Of a stretch of 64,000 bases of DNA, positions 26,959 through 35,261 are shown in pieces. This stretch comes from Lachnospiraceae bacterium. Lineage in GTDB: Bacteria; Bacillota; Clostridia; Lachnospirales; Lachnospiraceae. Location of the stretch: assembly GCA_022794265.1 (NCBI GenBank), contig JAAWEK010000025.1, positions 1 to 64,000 on the forward strand, read 5' to 3'. Numbering within the stretch: position 1 is the stretch's first letter; the number at the start of each line of letters is the position of its first letter. The translations under genes were made by a program, and so were the position numbers. The notes below the pieces were generated by a model. The model was not told the origin of the DNA. It saw only the letters and a program-made list of their open reading frames with translations, and made no database searches.

Positions 26959-27633
26959 ATGGAACAGTATAAACAGGAATTTATTGAATTTATGGTAGAC
27001 TGCAATGTATTAAAGTTTGGAGATTTTGTTACCAAAAGCGGAAGAAAAACCCCTTTTTTTGTGAATACCGGTTTTTACCGGACCGGTTCACAGCTTGTGA
27101 AGCTTGGGGAATATTATGCAAAGGCCATTAAAGACAAATACGGCTTGGATTTTGATGTGTTATTCGGACCGGCATATAAAGGGATACCACTTTCGGTAAC
27201 GACTGCAATGGCTCTTAGCAATCTTTACGGGGCGGATATCAGATATTGTTCCAACCGGAAGGAAATCAAAGATCATGGAGATACGGGGATTCTTTTGGGA
27301 AGTCCTATAAATGACGGGGATAAAGTGATTATTATAGAAGATGTGACAACGGCAGGAACATCCATTAATGAAACGCTTCCGATTATAAAAGCACAGGGAA
27401 ATATAACGGTTGCAGGTCTGGTCGTATCCGTTGACCGTATGGAGCGGGGACAGGGAGAGAAAAGCGCCCTTGATGAAATCAAAGAAACCTATGGTATAGA
27501 AACAACAGCCATCGTAACCATGAAGGAAGTAGTTGAACATTTATACAATAAGGAATATAATGGAACAATCATTATTGATGATACATTAAAAGCAGCAATC
27601 GATAAATATTATGAGCAATATGGTGTAAAATAA
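26959..27633 (+). CDS. pyrE: Orotate phosphoribosyltransferase
   Basis: PyrE adds ribose phosphate from PRPP to orotate. The 224-residue protein has DFVTKSGRKTPFFVNTGF at the N-terminus, the FGPAYKGIPL phosphate loop, and the PRPP-binding motif VIIIEDVTTAGTS (about residue 115). AAAGGAG lies about 12 bases upstream of ATG 26959. It is the last recognised pyrimidine gene in the run. Confidence 0.95.
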   Translation: MEQYKQEFIEFMVDCNVLKFGDFVTKSGRKTPFFVNTGFYRTGSQLVKLGEYYAKAIKDKYGLDFDVLFGPAYKGIPLSVTTAMALSNLYGADIRYCSNRKEIKDHGDTGILLGSPINDGDKVIIIEDVTTAGTSINETLPIIKAQGNITVAGLVVSVDRMERGQGEKSALDEIKETYGIETTAIVTMKEVVEHLYNKEYNGTIIIDDTLKAAIDKYYEQYGVK

Positions 27634-27652
27634 AATCTATGGAGGTGTCAGG

Positions 27653-27802
27653 ATGGAAAAAATATATAAATCAATGAAGCATGCAGGAGCCAGCAGTATT
27701 GCACTGGGTGTGATTATGATTGTATTGGGATTAACCATCGGAATACTGACGATTATTAACGGTGCAAAACTGCTGAAAAATAAATCAGGAATTACGTTTT
27801 AA
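27653..27802 (+). CDS. Small single-pass membrane protein (49 residues)
   Basis: ATG 27653 is preceded at five bases by GGAGGTG, and the frame runs 49 codons to TAA at 27800. After a short basic N-terminus (MEKIYKSMKHAG) one hydrophobic helix covers about residues 14-39. I do not recognise it. It begins 20 bases after pyrE, so it is probably co-transcribed with the pyrimidine genes. Confidence 0.6.
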   Translation: MEKIYKSMKHAGASSIALGVIMIVLGLTIGILTIINGAKLLKNKSGITF

Positions 27803-27887
27803 CAGAGCACCTGCTGTGTCGTTGTGCAAGCATCATTTACAGGAGTATTTGTTTCTGTGGATGATGATATTTTAGGAGGTATTTACC

Positions 27888-28385
27888 TTGAAGAAGAATA
27901 ATAAAACACCCCGGACAGGAAGAAATCAAAAACGGCTAATGATAGTTAGCCGTTTGTTGTTTATAATCTATTTGGGATTTACGTTATATTTTATGTTCTT
28001 TTCGGAACGGATGGGAAGAAGCGTATGTGACAGCTATCGGTATAATCTGGAACCCTTTGTGGAAATTAAACGGTTTTACAGTCTTTTGGGAAGCGATATG
28101 ACTTTAACGGCGTATATTAATCTGTTCGGGAATGTTTTATGTTTTATTCCGTTTGGAATATTTCTGCCGGCAGTGGGCAGACATTTTAAGTCGTTTGTGA
28201 GAGTTACGATTCTTGCAGCATTATTCAGTCTCTTTATTGAAAGTATTCAGTTATATTTCAAAGTAGGGATATTTGATGTGGATGATTTGATGCTGAATAC
28301 CCTTGGCGGAATGACAGGATATGTGATGTATAAAATATATGCGTTTATACGGTATGGAAAATATTGGAATTATATTGAGGAATAG
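27888..28385 (+). CDS. VanZ-like family membrane protein
   Basis: The 165-residue protein has the VanZ-like fold of four to five transmembrane helices. The family signatures are NLFGNVLCFIPFGIFLP near residue 85 and ESIQLYFKVGIFDVDDLMLN near 122. VanZ of enterococci gives low-level teicoplanin resistance, but most chromosomal homologues have no assigned function. The start is TTG 27888 with AGGAGGT upstream. The next gene starts six bases after its stop. Confidence 0.85.
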   Translation: MKKNNKTPRTGRNQKRLMIVSRLLFIIYLGFTLYFMFFSERMGRSVCDSYRYNLEPFVEIKRFYSLLGSDMTLTAYINLFGNVLCFIPFGIFLPAVGRHFKSFVRVTILAALFSLFIESIQLYFKVGIFDVDDLMLNTLGGMTGYVMYKIYAFIRYGKYWNYIEE

Positions 28386-28390
28386 GATAA

Positions 28391-28714
28391 ATGAAAACAG
28401 AAAAGCATGGATATAAATTTACAAATAAGCATAACACAAGAGGTGGAATTATAGCCACTATTCTGGGAGTGACAGCCATAATTCTGCTGTGTACAGGTAT
28501 TTATATATCATATACGGATAAAGGAGAGTCTGGTATACAGGTGGGAATGCTGGGAGCGCTTTCGTTTCTGGTTTCAGGTATCGGACTGATTAATGGTCTG
28601 CTGAGTTTCAGGGAAAAAGAACGGTTTTATGTCTTTTCATTTGTGGGATGCGGAATCTGCGGGATTATATGGCTTGTTACCACATTAATTATTGCTTATG
28701 GAGTTATGATGTAA
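28391..28714 (+). CDS. Small membrane protein, unknown function
   Basis: This 107-residue protein has three hydrophobic helices (about 21-42, 51-70 and 82-105) after a basic N-terminus. I do not recognise a characterised family; similar three-helix proteins occur in Lachnospiraceae. It follows the VanZ-like gene by five bases, with AGGATAA before the ATG, so the two are likely translated from one transcript. Confidence 0.65.
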   Translation: MKTEKHGYKFTNKHNTRGGIIATILGVTAIILLCTGIYISYTDKGESGIQVGMLGALSFLVSGIGLINGLLSFREKERFYVFSFVGCGICGIIWLVTTLIIAYGVMM

Positions 28715-28791
28715 TAAAATTAAAAATTCAGGTGACCATAAGTTTCACAAACGCTTATGTAATATTATACATTATGAAAGGAAGGATTTTT

Positions 28792-29388
28792 ATGGAATGG
28801 GATACGGAGAGGCTGAACAGCCAGATAAAATTTATAATGGAGATTGACCGTTTAAAACAGGTTTTCAGGCAAACGTATTTATCAGATGCATCCAGGAAAG
28901 AAAACGATACGGAACATTCCTGGCATTTGGCCGTGATGGCAATGTTGCTTGGGGAATATGCCAATGAAAAAATAGATGTGCTGAAAACCATGTCCATGGT
29001 TCTGATTCATGATATTGTTGAAATTGATGCAGGGGATACATATGCATATGACGAAGCAGGAAATACCACAAAGCGTCAGCGGGAATTAAAAGCGGCGGAC
29101 CGGTTATTCCGGATTTTGCCGGATGATCAGGCGGATTATTTCAGGGGTCTTTGGGATGAATTCGAAGCATCTGAGACACCGGAGGCAAAATTTGCGGTGA
29201 CGCTGGATAAGATTCAGCCTCTGTTGCTTAATGATGCATCGGGAGGATTATCCTGGAAAAATAACGGAATCCGTTTGGAACAGATATTAAAAAGGAACGA
29301 ACCCACCCCGGAAGGCTCTGAAGTTTTATGGGATTTTTGCAAACCGATATTACAGAAAAACGTAAAAAACGGAAACATAATCGATTAG
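28792..29388 (+). CDS. HD-domain hydrolase (YfbR/HDDC2-like nucleotidase type)
   Basis: The 198-residue protein has the metal-binding HD motifs of small 5'-nucleotidase-like hydrolases: ENDTEHSWHLAVMAMLL (about residue 37), LIHDIVEIDAGDTYAYD (about 70) and a later aspartate in VTLDKIQPLLL. YfbR-like enzymes dephosphorylate dNMPs, but the substrate here is unproven. ATG 28792 has AAAGGAAGG about seven bases upstream. The upstream in-frame extension to 28648 overlaps the preceding gene and is rejected. A new promoter follows at 29395. Confidence 0.85.
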   Translation: MEWDTERLNSQIKFIMEIDRLKQVFRQTYLSDASRKENDTEHSWHLAVMAMLLGEYANEKIDVLKTMSMVLIHDIVEIDAGDTYAYDEAGNTTKRQRELKAADRLFRILPDDQADYFRGLWDEFEASETPEAKFAVTLDKIQPLLLNDASGGLSWKNNGIRLEQILKRNEPTPEGSEVLWDFCKPILQKNVKNGNIID

Positions 29389-29394
29389 ATAAAC

Positions 29395-29423
29395 TTGACT
29401 ATAATGCTATTAACTAGTAAAAT
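29395..29423 (+). promoter_or_regulatory. Promoter of the pur gene run
   Basis: TTGACT (29395-29400), 17-base spacer, TAAAAT (29418-29423), about 80 bases before purE. No purine riboswitch or clear PurR box is seen in the short leader. Confidence 0.7.
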
Positions 29424-29504
29424 AAATCTTATCTTTAAAATTTAAAAGGTAAAAATGATAGCAATCTGAGAAAGAGGAATCAATTTAGAAAAGGAGATAC
29501 AAAA

Positions 29505-30017
29505 ATGGCAAAAGTTGGAATAGTTATGGGAAGCGACTCCGATTTGGAGGTAATGAGCAAAGCAGCGGAAATACTGGAGGAATTTGGTATCGAATATGAG
29601 ATGACAGTAATATCCGCCCACAGAATGCCGGATATATTTTTCGATTATGCAAAGAGTGCAGAAGAAAAAGGTATTAAGGTTATTATAGCAGGAGCTGGCG
29701 GAGCCGCTCATTTACCGGGAATGGCAGCAGCCATATTCCAACTGCCGGTGGTTGGCGTACCGATATATACAAAATCTTTAGGAGGCGTGGATTCGTTATA
29801 CTCCATCGTTCAGATGCCACAGGGAATACCAGTGGCTACAGTGGCTATCAATGGAGGAGCCAATGCCGGATTGATGGCGGCAAAGATTTTGGCTGTATCC
29901 GATGATGATCTTCTTATAAAACTGAAAAACTATAAAGAAGGATTAAAAGATAAAGTTGTTTCAAAAAAAGAAAAACTGGAACAGATAGGTTACCGGGAAT
30001 ATTTAAAACAGATGTAA
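29505..30017 (+). CDS. purE: N5-carboxyaminoimidazole ribonucleotide mutase
   Basis: PurE moves the carboxylate in N5-CAIR to give CAIR in purine synthesis. The 170-residue protein has the class I active-site strands MGSDSDLEVMSKAAEIL (about residue 8) and VISAHRMPD (about 40), the loop AGAGGAAHLPGM, and a C-terminal helix. AAAAGGAG precedes ATG 29505. It opens purE-M-N-D; purK is not nearby. Confidence 0.95.
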   Translation: MAKVGIVMGSDSDLEVMSKAAEILEEFGIEYEMTVISAHRMPDIFFDYAKSAEEKGIKVIIAGAGGAAHLPGMAAAIFQLPVVGVPIYTKSLGGVDSLYSIVQMPQGIPVATVAINGGANAGLMAAKILAVSDDDLLIKLKNYKEGLKDKVVSKKEKLEQIGYREYLKQM

Positions 30018-30024
30018 ATATACG

Positions 30025-30099
30025 GATTGTGAATTTCGCAATCGTTTAAAAGAATAACAAATCAGGAAAGGAATATGCAGATTTGCATGGGTAAATAAA
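30025..30099 (+). promoter_or_regulatory. purM leader: hairpin plus short uORF before a start lacking its own RBS
   Basis: GATTGTG (30025-30031) and CGCAATC (30037-30043) form a small hairpin after purE. The RBS AAAGGA (30067-30072) is 27 bases from purM. Between them ATG 30075 opens the frame MQICMGK, whose TAA (30096-30098) ends one base before the purM ATG. ATGCA...TGCAT within it can also pair. Sequence and layout match the leader at 35217-35261. Confidence 0.5.
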
Positions 30100-31125
30100 A
30101 TGGATTACAAAAAAGCTGGAGTTGACATTGAAGCCGGATACAGATCCGTAGAGTTGATGAAGGAGCATATAAAAGGAACGATGAGACCAGAAGTCCTTAC
30201 AAACATAGGCGGTTTTTCAGGAGCCTTTTCTATGGAAGCCTTTAAAAATATGGAGGAACCTACTTTGGTATCAGGAACCGATGGTGTAGGAACCAAGTTG
30301 AAACTGGCATTTTTGTTGGACAAGCATGATACCATAGGTATTGACTGTGTGGCCATGTGTGTTAATGATATTGCCTGTGCCGGCGGCGAGCCTTTATTTT
30401 TTCTGGACTATATAGCATGCGGTAAGAATGAACCAGAAAAAATCGCTACAATCGTAAGCGGTGTGGCAGAAGGATGCAAGCAATCCGGTGCAGCATTGAT
30501 TGGTGGAGAGACAGCGGAGATGCCAGGATTTTATCCGGTGGATGAGTATGACCTTGCAGGATTCGCAGTGGGAGTCGTTGATAAGAAAGATTTGATTACG
30601 GGACAGGATATCAAACCAGGGGATACATTGATCGGTATCGCTTCGTCAGGAGTGCATAGTAACGGATTTTCCCTTGTAAGAAAAGTAATAAAAATGACGG
30701 CGGAAGCCTTAAATACATATTATGACTCTCTTGGGGAAACTTTGGGAGAGGCATTGCTGGCGCCAACCAGAATATATGTTAAGACATTGAAAAATATCAA
30801 AGATGCCGGAGTTAAGGTCAAAGGCTGCAGCCATATTACCGGCGGAGGATTTTATGAAAATATTCCGAGAATGTTGCCAGAGGGAATCCGCGCAGTTATA
30901 AAGAAGGACAGTTATGAAGTACCGCCGATTTTTAATATGCTTTCAAAAGACGGAGATATTGCAGAACAGATGATGTATAATACCTTTAATATGGGAATCG
31001 GAATGGTGCTTGCCGTTGATTCCGGAGATACGGAAACCGTAATGAAAGCAATCGAAGCAGCAGGAGAAAAAGCATATATTATTGGTGAAACACAGGCAGG
31101 AGAAAAAGGAGTTACATTATGCTAA
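30100..31125 (+). CDS. purM: Phosphoribosylformylglycinamidine cyclo-ligase (AIR synthetase)
   Basis: PurM closes the imidazole ring to form AIR. The 341-residue protein shows [12 protein letters not shown] (about residue 60), [19 protein letters not shown] (about 86), [23 protein letters not shown] and NMGIGMVL, all standard. The ATG has no adjacent RBS and seems to depend on the leader at 30067-30099. Its stop overlaps the purN start (ATGCTAA at 31119-31125), which suggests translational coupling. Confidence 0.95.
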   Translation: MDYKKAGVDIEAGYRSVELMKEHIKGTMRPEVLTNIGGFSGAFSMEAFKNMEEPTLVSGTDGVGTKLKLAFLLDKHDTIGIDCVAMCVNDIACAGGEPLFFLDYIACGKNEPEKIATIVSGVAEGCKQSGAALIGGETAEMPGFYPVDEYDLAGFAVGVVDKKDLITGQDIKPGDTLIGIASSGVHSNGFSLVRKVIKMTAEALNTYYDSLGETLGEALLAPTRIYVKTLKNIKDAGVKVKGCSHITGGGFYENIPRMLPEGIRAVIKKDSYEVPPIFNMLSKDGDIAEQMMYNTFNMGIGMVLAVDSGDTETVMKAIEAAGEKAYIIGETQAGEKGVTLC

Positions 31126-31745
31126 AAATTGGTGTGCTTGTTTCTGGCGGCGGGACAAACCTTCAGGCGGTCATAGACGGCATAAAGAGTGGGGATATCA
31201 CCAATGCCGGAATTGAAGTGGTCATCAGCAATAATCCCGGGGCCTATGCATTGCAGCGGGCAGCGGATAACAATATACCGGCAGTCTGTATCTCACCGAA
31301 ATCCTTTGATACCCGGGCTGAATTTAATGAGGCGCTGATTGCTAAAATAGATGAATATCATCCGGATTTGATTGTACTGGCAGGATGTATGGTGGTACTT
31401 CCTGCAGAACTGATTAAAAAATATGAAAACAGGATTATCAACATTCATCCGGCTTTAATTCCTTCCTTTTGCGGAAAAGGATTTTATGGGTTACATGTCC
31501 ATGAGGCGGTATTGGAGCGGGGGGTGAAGCTCACCGGTGCAACCGTGCATTTTGTGGATGAAGGAACGGATACAGGTCCGATTATCATTCAAAAAGCAGT
31601 ACCGGTCCGGAAGGGAGATACACCGGAGATTCTTCAGAAGCGCGTAATGGCAGAGGCGGAGTGGAAAATTATGCCACAGGCCATTAATCTGATTGCAAAT
31701 GGAAAGGTAAAAGTAGAAAACGGAATTGCATGGATAGATGAATAA
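31119..31745 (+). CDS. purN: Phosphoribosylglycinamide formyltransferase
   Basis: PurN transfers a formyl group from 10-formyl-THF to GAR. The 208-residue protein has [13 protein letters not shown] at the substrate phosphate site, catalytic residues in [10 protein letters not shown] (about residue 108), and the THF-site aspartate in [13 protein letters not shown] (about 145). It overlaps purM by seven bases. AGGAGAAAAAGGAG lies within the 3' end of purM. Confidence 0.95.
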   Translation: MLKIGVLVSGGGTNLQAVIDGIKSGDITNAGIEVVISNNPGAYALQRAADNNIPAVCISPKSFDTRAEFNEALIAKIDEYHPDLIVLAGCMVVLPAELIKKYENRIINIHPALIPSFCGKGFYGLHVHEAVLERGVKLTGATVHFVDEGTDTGPIIIQKAVPVRKGDTPEILQKRVMAEAEWKIMPQAINLIANGKVKVENGIAWIDE

Positions 31746-31786
31746 AAACAGAAACGTTTAAGGAAAGGCATAGGGACAGGCAGAAA

Positions 31787-33058
31787 ATGAAAGTTTTAAT
31801 CGTAGGCAGCGGCGGCAGGGAACATGCAATCGCATGGAAAGTGGCAAAGAGCAACAGAGTGGATAAAATATATTGTGCGCCGGGAAACGCAGGAATTTCC
31901 GAAATTGCGGAATGTGTCAATATTGGTGCCATGGAGTTTGAAAAACTGGCGGCATTTGCAAAGGAACAGAGGATTGACTTAACGGTTATCGGAATGGATG
32001 ACCCGCTGGTGGGTGGTATTGTGGATGTATTTGAGCAGGAAGGATTACGGGTATTCGGACCGAAAAAGAATGCGGCAATTCTGGAAGGCTCTAAAGCGTT
32101 TTCTAAAGACCTGATGAAAAAGTATGGGATTCCGACAGCGGGATATGAAACTTTTGATTCACCAGAGGCTGCCATGCAGTATCTGGAAACATCCTCATAT
32201 CCCATCGTATTAAAAGCGGACGGACTTGCCCTTGGAAAAGGTGTATTGATTTGTAATACCAAAGAGGAGGCAATGGCAGGAGTTAAGACCCTGATGCTGG
32301 ACAAGCAGTTTGGCTCCGCAGGAAATACCATAGTGGTGGAAGAATTTATGACCGGTCGGGAAGTATCCGTATTGTCTTTTGTGGATGGAACAACCATTAA
32401 AATCATGACTTCCGCACAGGACCATAAGAGGGCAAAAGACGGAGACCAGGGGTTAAATACTGGAGGAATGGGTACATTTTCACCGAGTCCTTTTTATACG
32501 GAGGAAATTGATGAATTCTGCAAAAAAAATATTTATCAGGCCACTGTTGATGCCATGAAGGCGGAAGGAAGAGAATTTAAAGGAATTATCTTTTTTGGTT
32601 TAATGTTAACGGAACAGGGACCGAAGGTACTGGAGTACAATGCCAGGTTTGGAGACCCGGAAACCCAGGTGGTACTGCCAAGAATGAAAAATGACATTAT
32701 AGATGTGTTTGAGGCGTGTATTGACGGAACACTGGATAATATAGATCTGGATTTCGAAGATAATGCCGCTGTCTGTGTAGTGTTGGCTTCGGAGGGTTAT
32801 CCTGAAAAATATGAAAAAGGATATGAAATTCATGGTTTGGATAATTTTAAAGATAAAAATTCTTATTTTGTGTTTCATGCAGGAACCAGGACAGAGAATG
32901 GTAAGATTGTTACAAACGGAGGCCGTGTCCTTGGTGTAACTGCAACGGGAACCGATTTAAAGACTGCGAGAGCAAATGCTTATGAAGCTGCCGCATGGAT
33001 TGAATTTGATAATAAGTACATGAGAAGCGATATAGGAAAAGCCATAGACGAAAGCTGA
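31787..33058 (+). CDS. purD: Phosphoribosylamine-glycine ligase
   Basis: PurD joins phosphoribosylamine to glycine. The 423-residue ATP-grasp protein begins MKVLIVGSGGREHAIAWK. ATP-grasp strands are YPIVLKADGLALGKGV (about residue 142) and FMTGREVSVLSF. The metal-binding segment is LEYNARFGDPETQVVLP (about 284). AGGAAAGG precedes ATG 31787. Two cell-surface genes follow within the same transcription direction; the next starts 38 bases downstream, so they may share its transcript. Confidence 0.96.
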   Translation: MKVLIVGSGGREHAIAWKVAKSNRVDKIYCAPGNAGISEIAECVNIGAMEFEKLAAFAKEQRIDLTVIGMDDPLVGGIVDVFEQEGLRVFGPKKNAAILEGSKAFSKDLMKKYGIPTAGYETFDSPEAAMQYLETSSYPIVLKADGLALGKGVLICNTKEEAMAGVKTLMLDKQFGSAGNTIVVEEFMTGREVSVLSFVDGTTIKIMTSAQDHKRAKDGDQGLNTGGMGTFSPSPFYTEEIDEFCKKNIYQATVDAMKAEGREFKGIIFFGLMLTEQGPKVLEYNARFGDPETQVVLPRMKNDIIDVFEACIDGTLDNIDLDFEDNAAVCVVLASEGYPEKYEKGYEIHGLDNFKDKNSYFVFHAGTRTENGKIVTNGGRVLGVTATGTDLKTARANAYEAAAWIEFDNKYMRSDIGKAIDES

Positions 33059-33096
33059 ACGGTATTATGTAAGCGGAAGACAAAGGAGTTGCAGCT

Positions 33097-35199
33097 ATGG
33101 GAATAGCTAAAACATTGAGACGGAACATAGGTATGCTGACCATAGGGTTAATTGTGGTGGCGGCAGTTTCATTGTTTTATTACAATATAATGGCATATAC
33201 GGAGAAAAACGGTACGGTAAACGGTACGTATGTCAATATCCGTACCAGTGCGGGAACTGCCGGCAACAGCAATAAACTTACCTATAACGGAAATTATGTT
33301 CAACTGAATATTGGTGACTCTGTAAGAATTATTGATGAGACACATGCTGCAGACGGGGCGTTGTGGTATAAGATTAAGTTTTCTTATACGGGAGGCGTGG
33401 AACTTACCGGATTTGTCCATGGGAATTATGTAGATGTGGAAAATACTTCATATGAACCGGACGGTGATTTTGAAAATTACCTGAATGCACAGGGATTTCC
33501 GGAAAGTTATAAATCAGGACTGCGAATGCTGCATGCCAAATATCCAAAATGGGTATTTGTGGCGGATCATCTGGACTATGAATGGGCAGAGGTAATTCGG
33601 AATGAAAGTCTGGTGGGCCGGAATCTGGTATGGTACAATTCTATCAGTTCATGGAAGTCTCTGGCTCCTGGTTCTTATAACTGGGACAAGGGGACATGGA
33701 ATACTTTTGATGGATCCAGCTGGGTTTCGGCATCCGAGGAACTGATTTCATACAGCATGGACCCTAGAAATTTTCTGGATGAGAGAACCATATTTATGTT
33801 TGAGCTGTTGTCTTTCAATGCGGGAATACACAAAGAAGAAAATGTAGAGTCTCTGCTGAATGGAACCTTTATGGGACATGCCGAAGCTGAGACAGGAAAA
33901 ACCTATGCCAGAACATTTATGGAGGCGGCGGCACAGTCCGGCGTCAGTCCGTATCATCTTGCTTCCAGAGTTATTCAGGAAGTGGGAACCTCTGGTACTA
34001 CCGGAGGCGTAACGGGAAATTACCGGCCGGCAACCGGAAATGTTTATACCGGATTGTATAATTTTTATAATATTGGAGCGTATGCTGCTGACGGAAGAGG
34101 TGCCGTTGAAAATGGACTGATTTATGCATCCAGATCGGACCCCATGAATCTGCGTCCATGGAATACAAAATATAAAGCCATTGTGGGAGGCGCTATATTT
34201 ATTGGTTCCGGTTATATCAATATCGGTCAGGATACGTTATATTATGAGAAATTTGATATGATTGGAGACCCCTATACCCATCAGTATATGTCCAATATAC
34301 AGGCGCCCAAATCAGAGGCAGTGAAAATGTCCAATGCTTATACTGAGACAATGAAGCAGACCATACCATTGGTGTTTAAGATTCCGGTATATAAAAATAT
34401 GCCGGCGGCTGCCTGTGAATGTCCCACCGGCGACGGAAGTCCCAATAATGTACTGGATAATATTGTAGTGGATGGATATTCGTTAACCCCTACCTTTAGT
34501 AAATTCACAACTCAGTATGACCTGATTGTGCCTCATACCGTGGAAAGCATTAAAATAAGCGCGGCGGCTATGGATGGAAATGCGGTGATTTCCGGTACGG
34601 GTAAGAAAACGCTGCAGGTAGGAAGCAATCTGTTTGAAATCAGGGTTACGGCCAGTAATGGCGGGGTGAGAACTTATACGTTAACGGTGGTGCGAAAGGC
34701 AGCAAATGATGTTGGAAATGAACCGTCTCCAAAGCCTCCGGAAGAACCGACTACAGGTTCGGGAACTGTAGGAACCGCGGAGTATTCTACCAGTTACAAT
34801 GTTCAGGATGACATTTATATAACCGGAATCCAGCCTGGAACGGCGGTCAGCAGTTTTACATCCGCATTTACTTTAAAGGGCTGTACAATGGAGATTTATC
34901 AGGCTGACGGAAAGACCCCGTTGACAGGATATATTGGAACGGGCAGCCGTATACTGATTCGTGATATGAATGGAACCGGAGTAAAGGAATATGCGTGTAT
35001 TATATATGGTGATATCAATGGGGACGGTCAGGTGGATATTGTAGATATGTTATATATGAAGAGACATATTCTGGGAACTTCTTCACTGAACGGACTCAGG
35101 GAAATAGCAGCCGATGTTAATAAAAAAGGCGGTATTGATATTGTAGATATGCTGTATATGAAGCGGCACATATTGGGACGCAGTTACATATCACAATAA
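33097..35199 (+). CDS. Secreted glucosaminidase-type cell-wall hydrolase with C-terminal dockerin
   Basis: The 700-residue protein has an N-terminal membrane or signal segment (about 13-33), then an SH3-like domain (about 38-115). Next comes a glucosaminidase-family region (about 120-410) that opens with the characteristic KYPKWVF and NESLVGRNL and contains SRVIQEVG. A cadherin-like beta-sandwich domain (about 455-540) and a Pro/Thr linker follow, then a type I-like dockerin at the end. The dockerin has two near-identical repeats: GDINGDGQVDIVDML and ADVNKKGGIDIVDML, each followed by YMKRHILG. The second calcium loop has Lys where position 5 is normally Asp or Asn. AAAGGAG precedes ATG 33097. 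It likely acts on peptidoglycan outside the cell, and the cohesin protein encoded next is the obvious docking partner. Confidence 0.85.
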   Translation: MGIAKTLRRNIGMLTIGLIVVAAVSLFYYNIMAYTEKNGTVNGTYVNIRTSAGTAGNSNKLTYNGNYVQLNIGDSVRIIDETHAADGALWYKIKFSYTGGVELTGFVHGNYVDVENTSYEPDGDFENYLNAQGFPESYKSGLRMLHAKYPKWVFVADHLDYEWAEVIRNESLVGRNLVWYNSISSWKSLAPGSYNWDKGTWNTFDGSSWVSASEELISYSMDPRNFLDERTIFMFELLSFNAGIHKEENVESLLNGTFMGHAEAETGKTYARTFMEAAAQSGVSPYHLASRVIQEVGTSGTTGGVTGNYRPATGNVYTGLYNFYNIGAYAADGRGAVENGLIYASRSDPMNLRPWNTKYKAIVGGAIFIGSGYINIGQDTLYYEKFDMIGDPYTHQYMSNIQAPKSEAVKMSNAYTETMKQTIPLVFKIPVYKNMPAAACECPTGDGSPNNVLDNIVVDGYSLTPTFSKFTTQYDLIVPHTVESIKISAAAMDGNAVISGTGKKTLQVGSNLFEIRVTASNGGVRTYTLTVVRKAANDVGNEPSPKPPEEPTTGSGTVGTAEYSTSYNVQDDIYITGIQPGTAVSSFTSAFTLKGCTMEIYQADGKTPLTGYIGTGSRILIRDMNGTGVKEYACIIYGDINGDGQVDIVDMLYMKRHILGTSSLNGLREIAADVNKKGGIDIVDMLYMKRHILGRSYISQ

Positions 35200-35216
35200 C
35201 AGTGAAATTTTTTAGG

Positions 35217-35261
35217 AAAGGAAAAATGCAGACAGTCCAGGGCTATGCATGGGTTAAATAA
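35217..35261 (+). promoter_or_regulatory. Cohesin-gene leader with coupled 11-codon uORF
   Basis: AAAGGA (35217-35222) is followed by ATG 35226, which opens MQTVQGYAWVK; its TAA (35259-35261) overlaps the cohesin ATG at 35261 as TAATG. ATGCA (35226-35230) and TGCAT (35246-35250) can pair. The flanks AGGAAAGGAA.ATGCAGA and GCATGGGT match the purM leader. Confidence 0.5.

Noticed and set aside
29424-29504. Purine riboswitch before purE
   Set aside because: The leader is too short and lacks the three-way junction and conserved loop bases.
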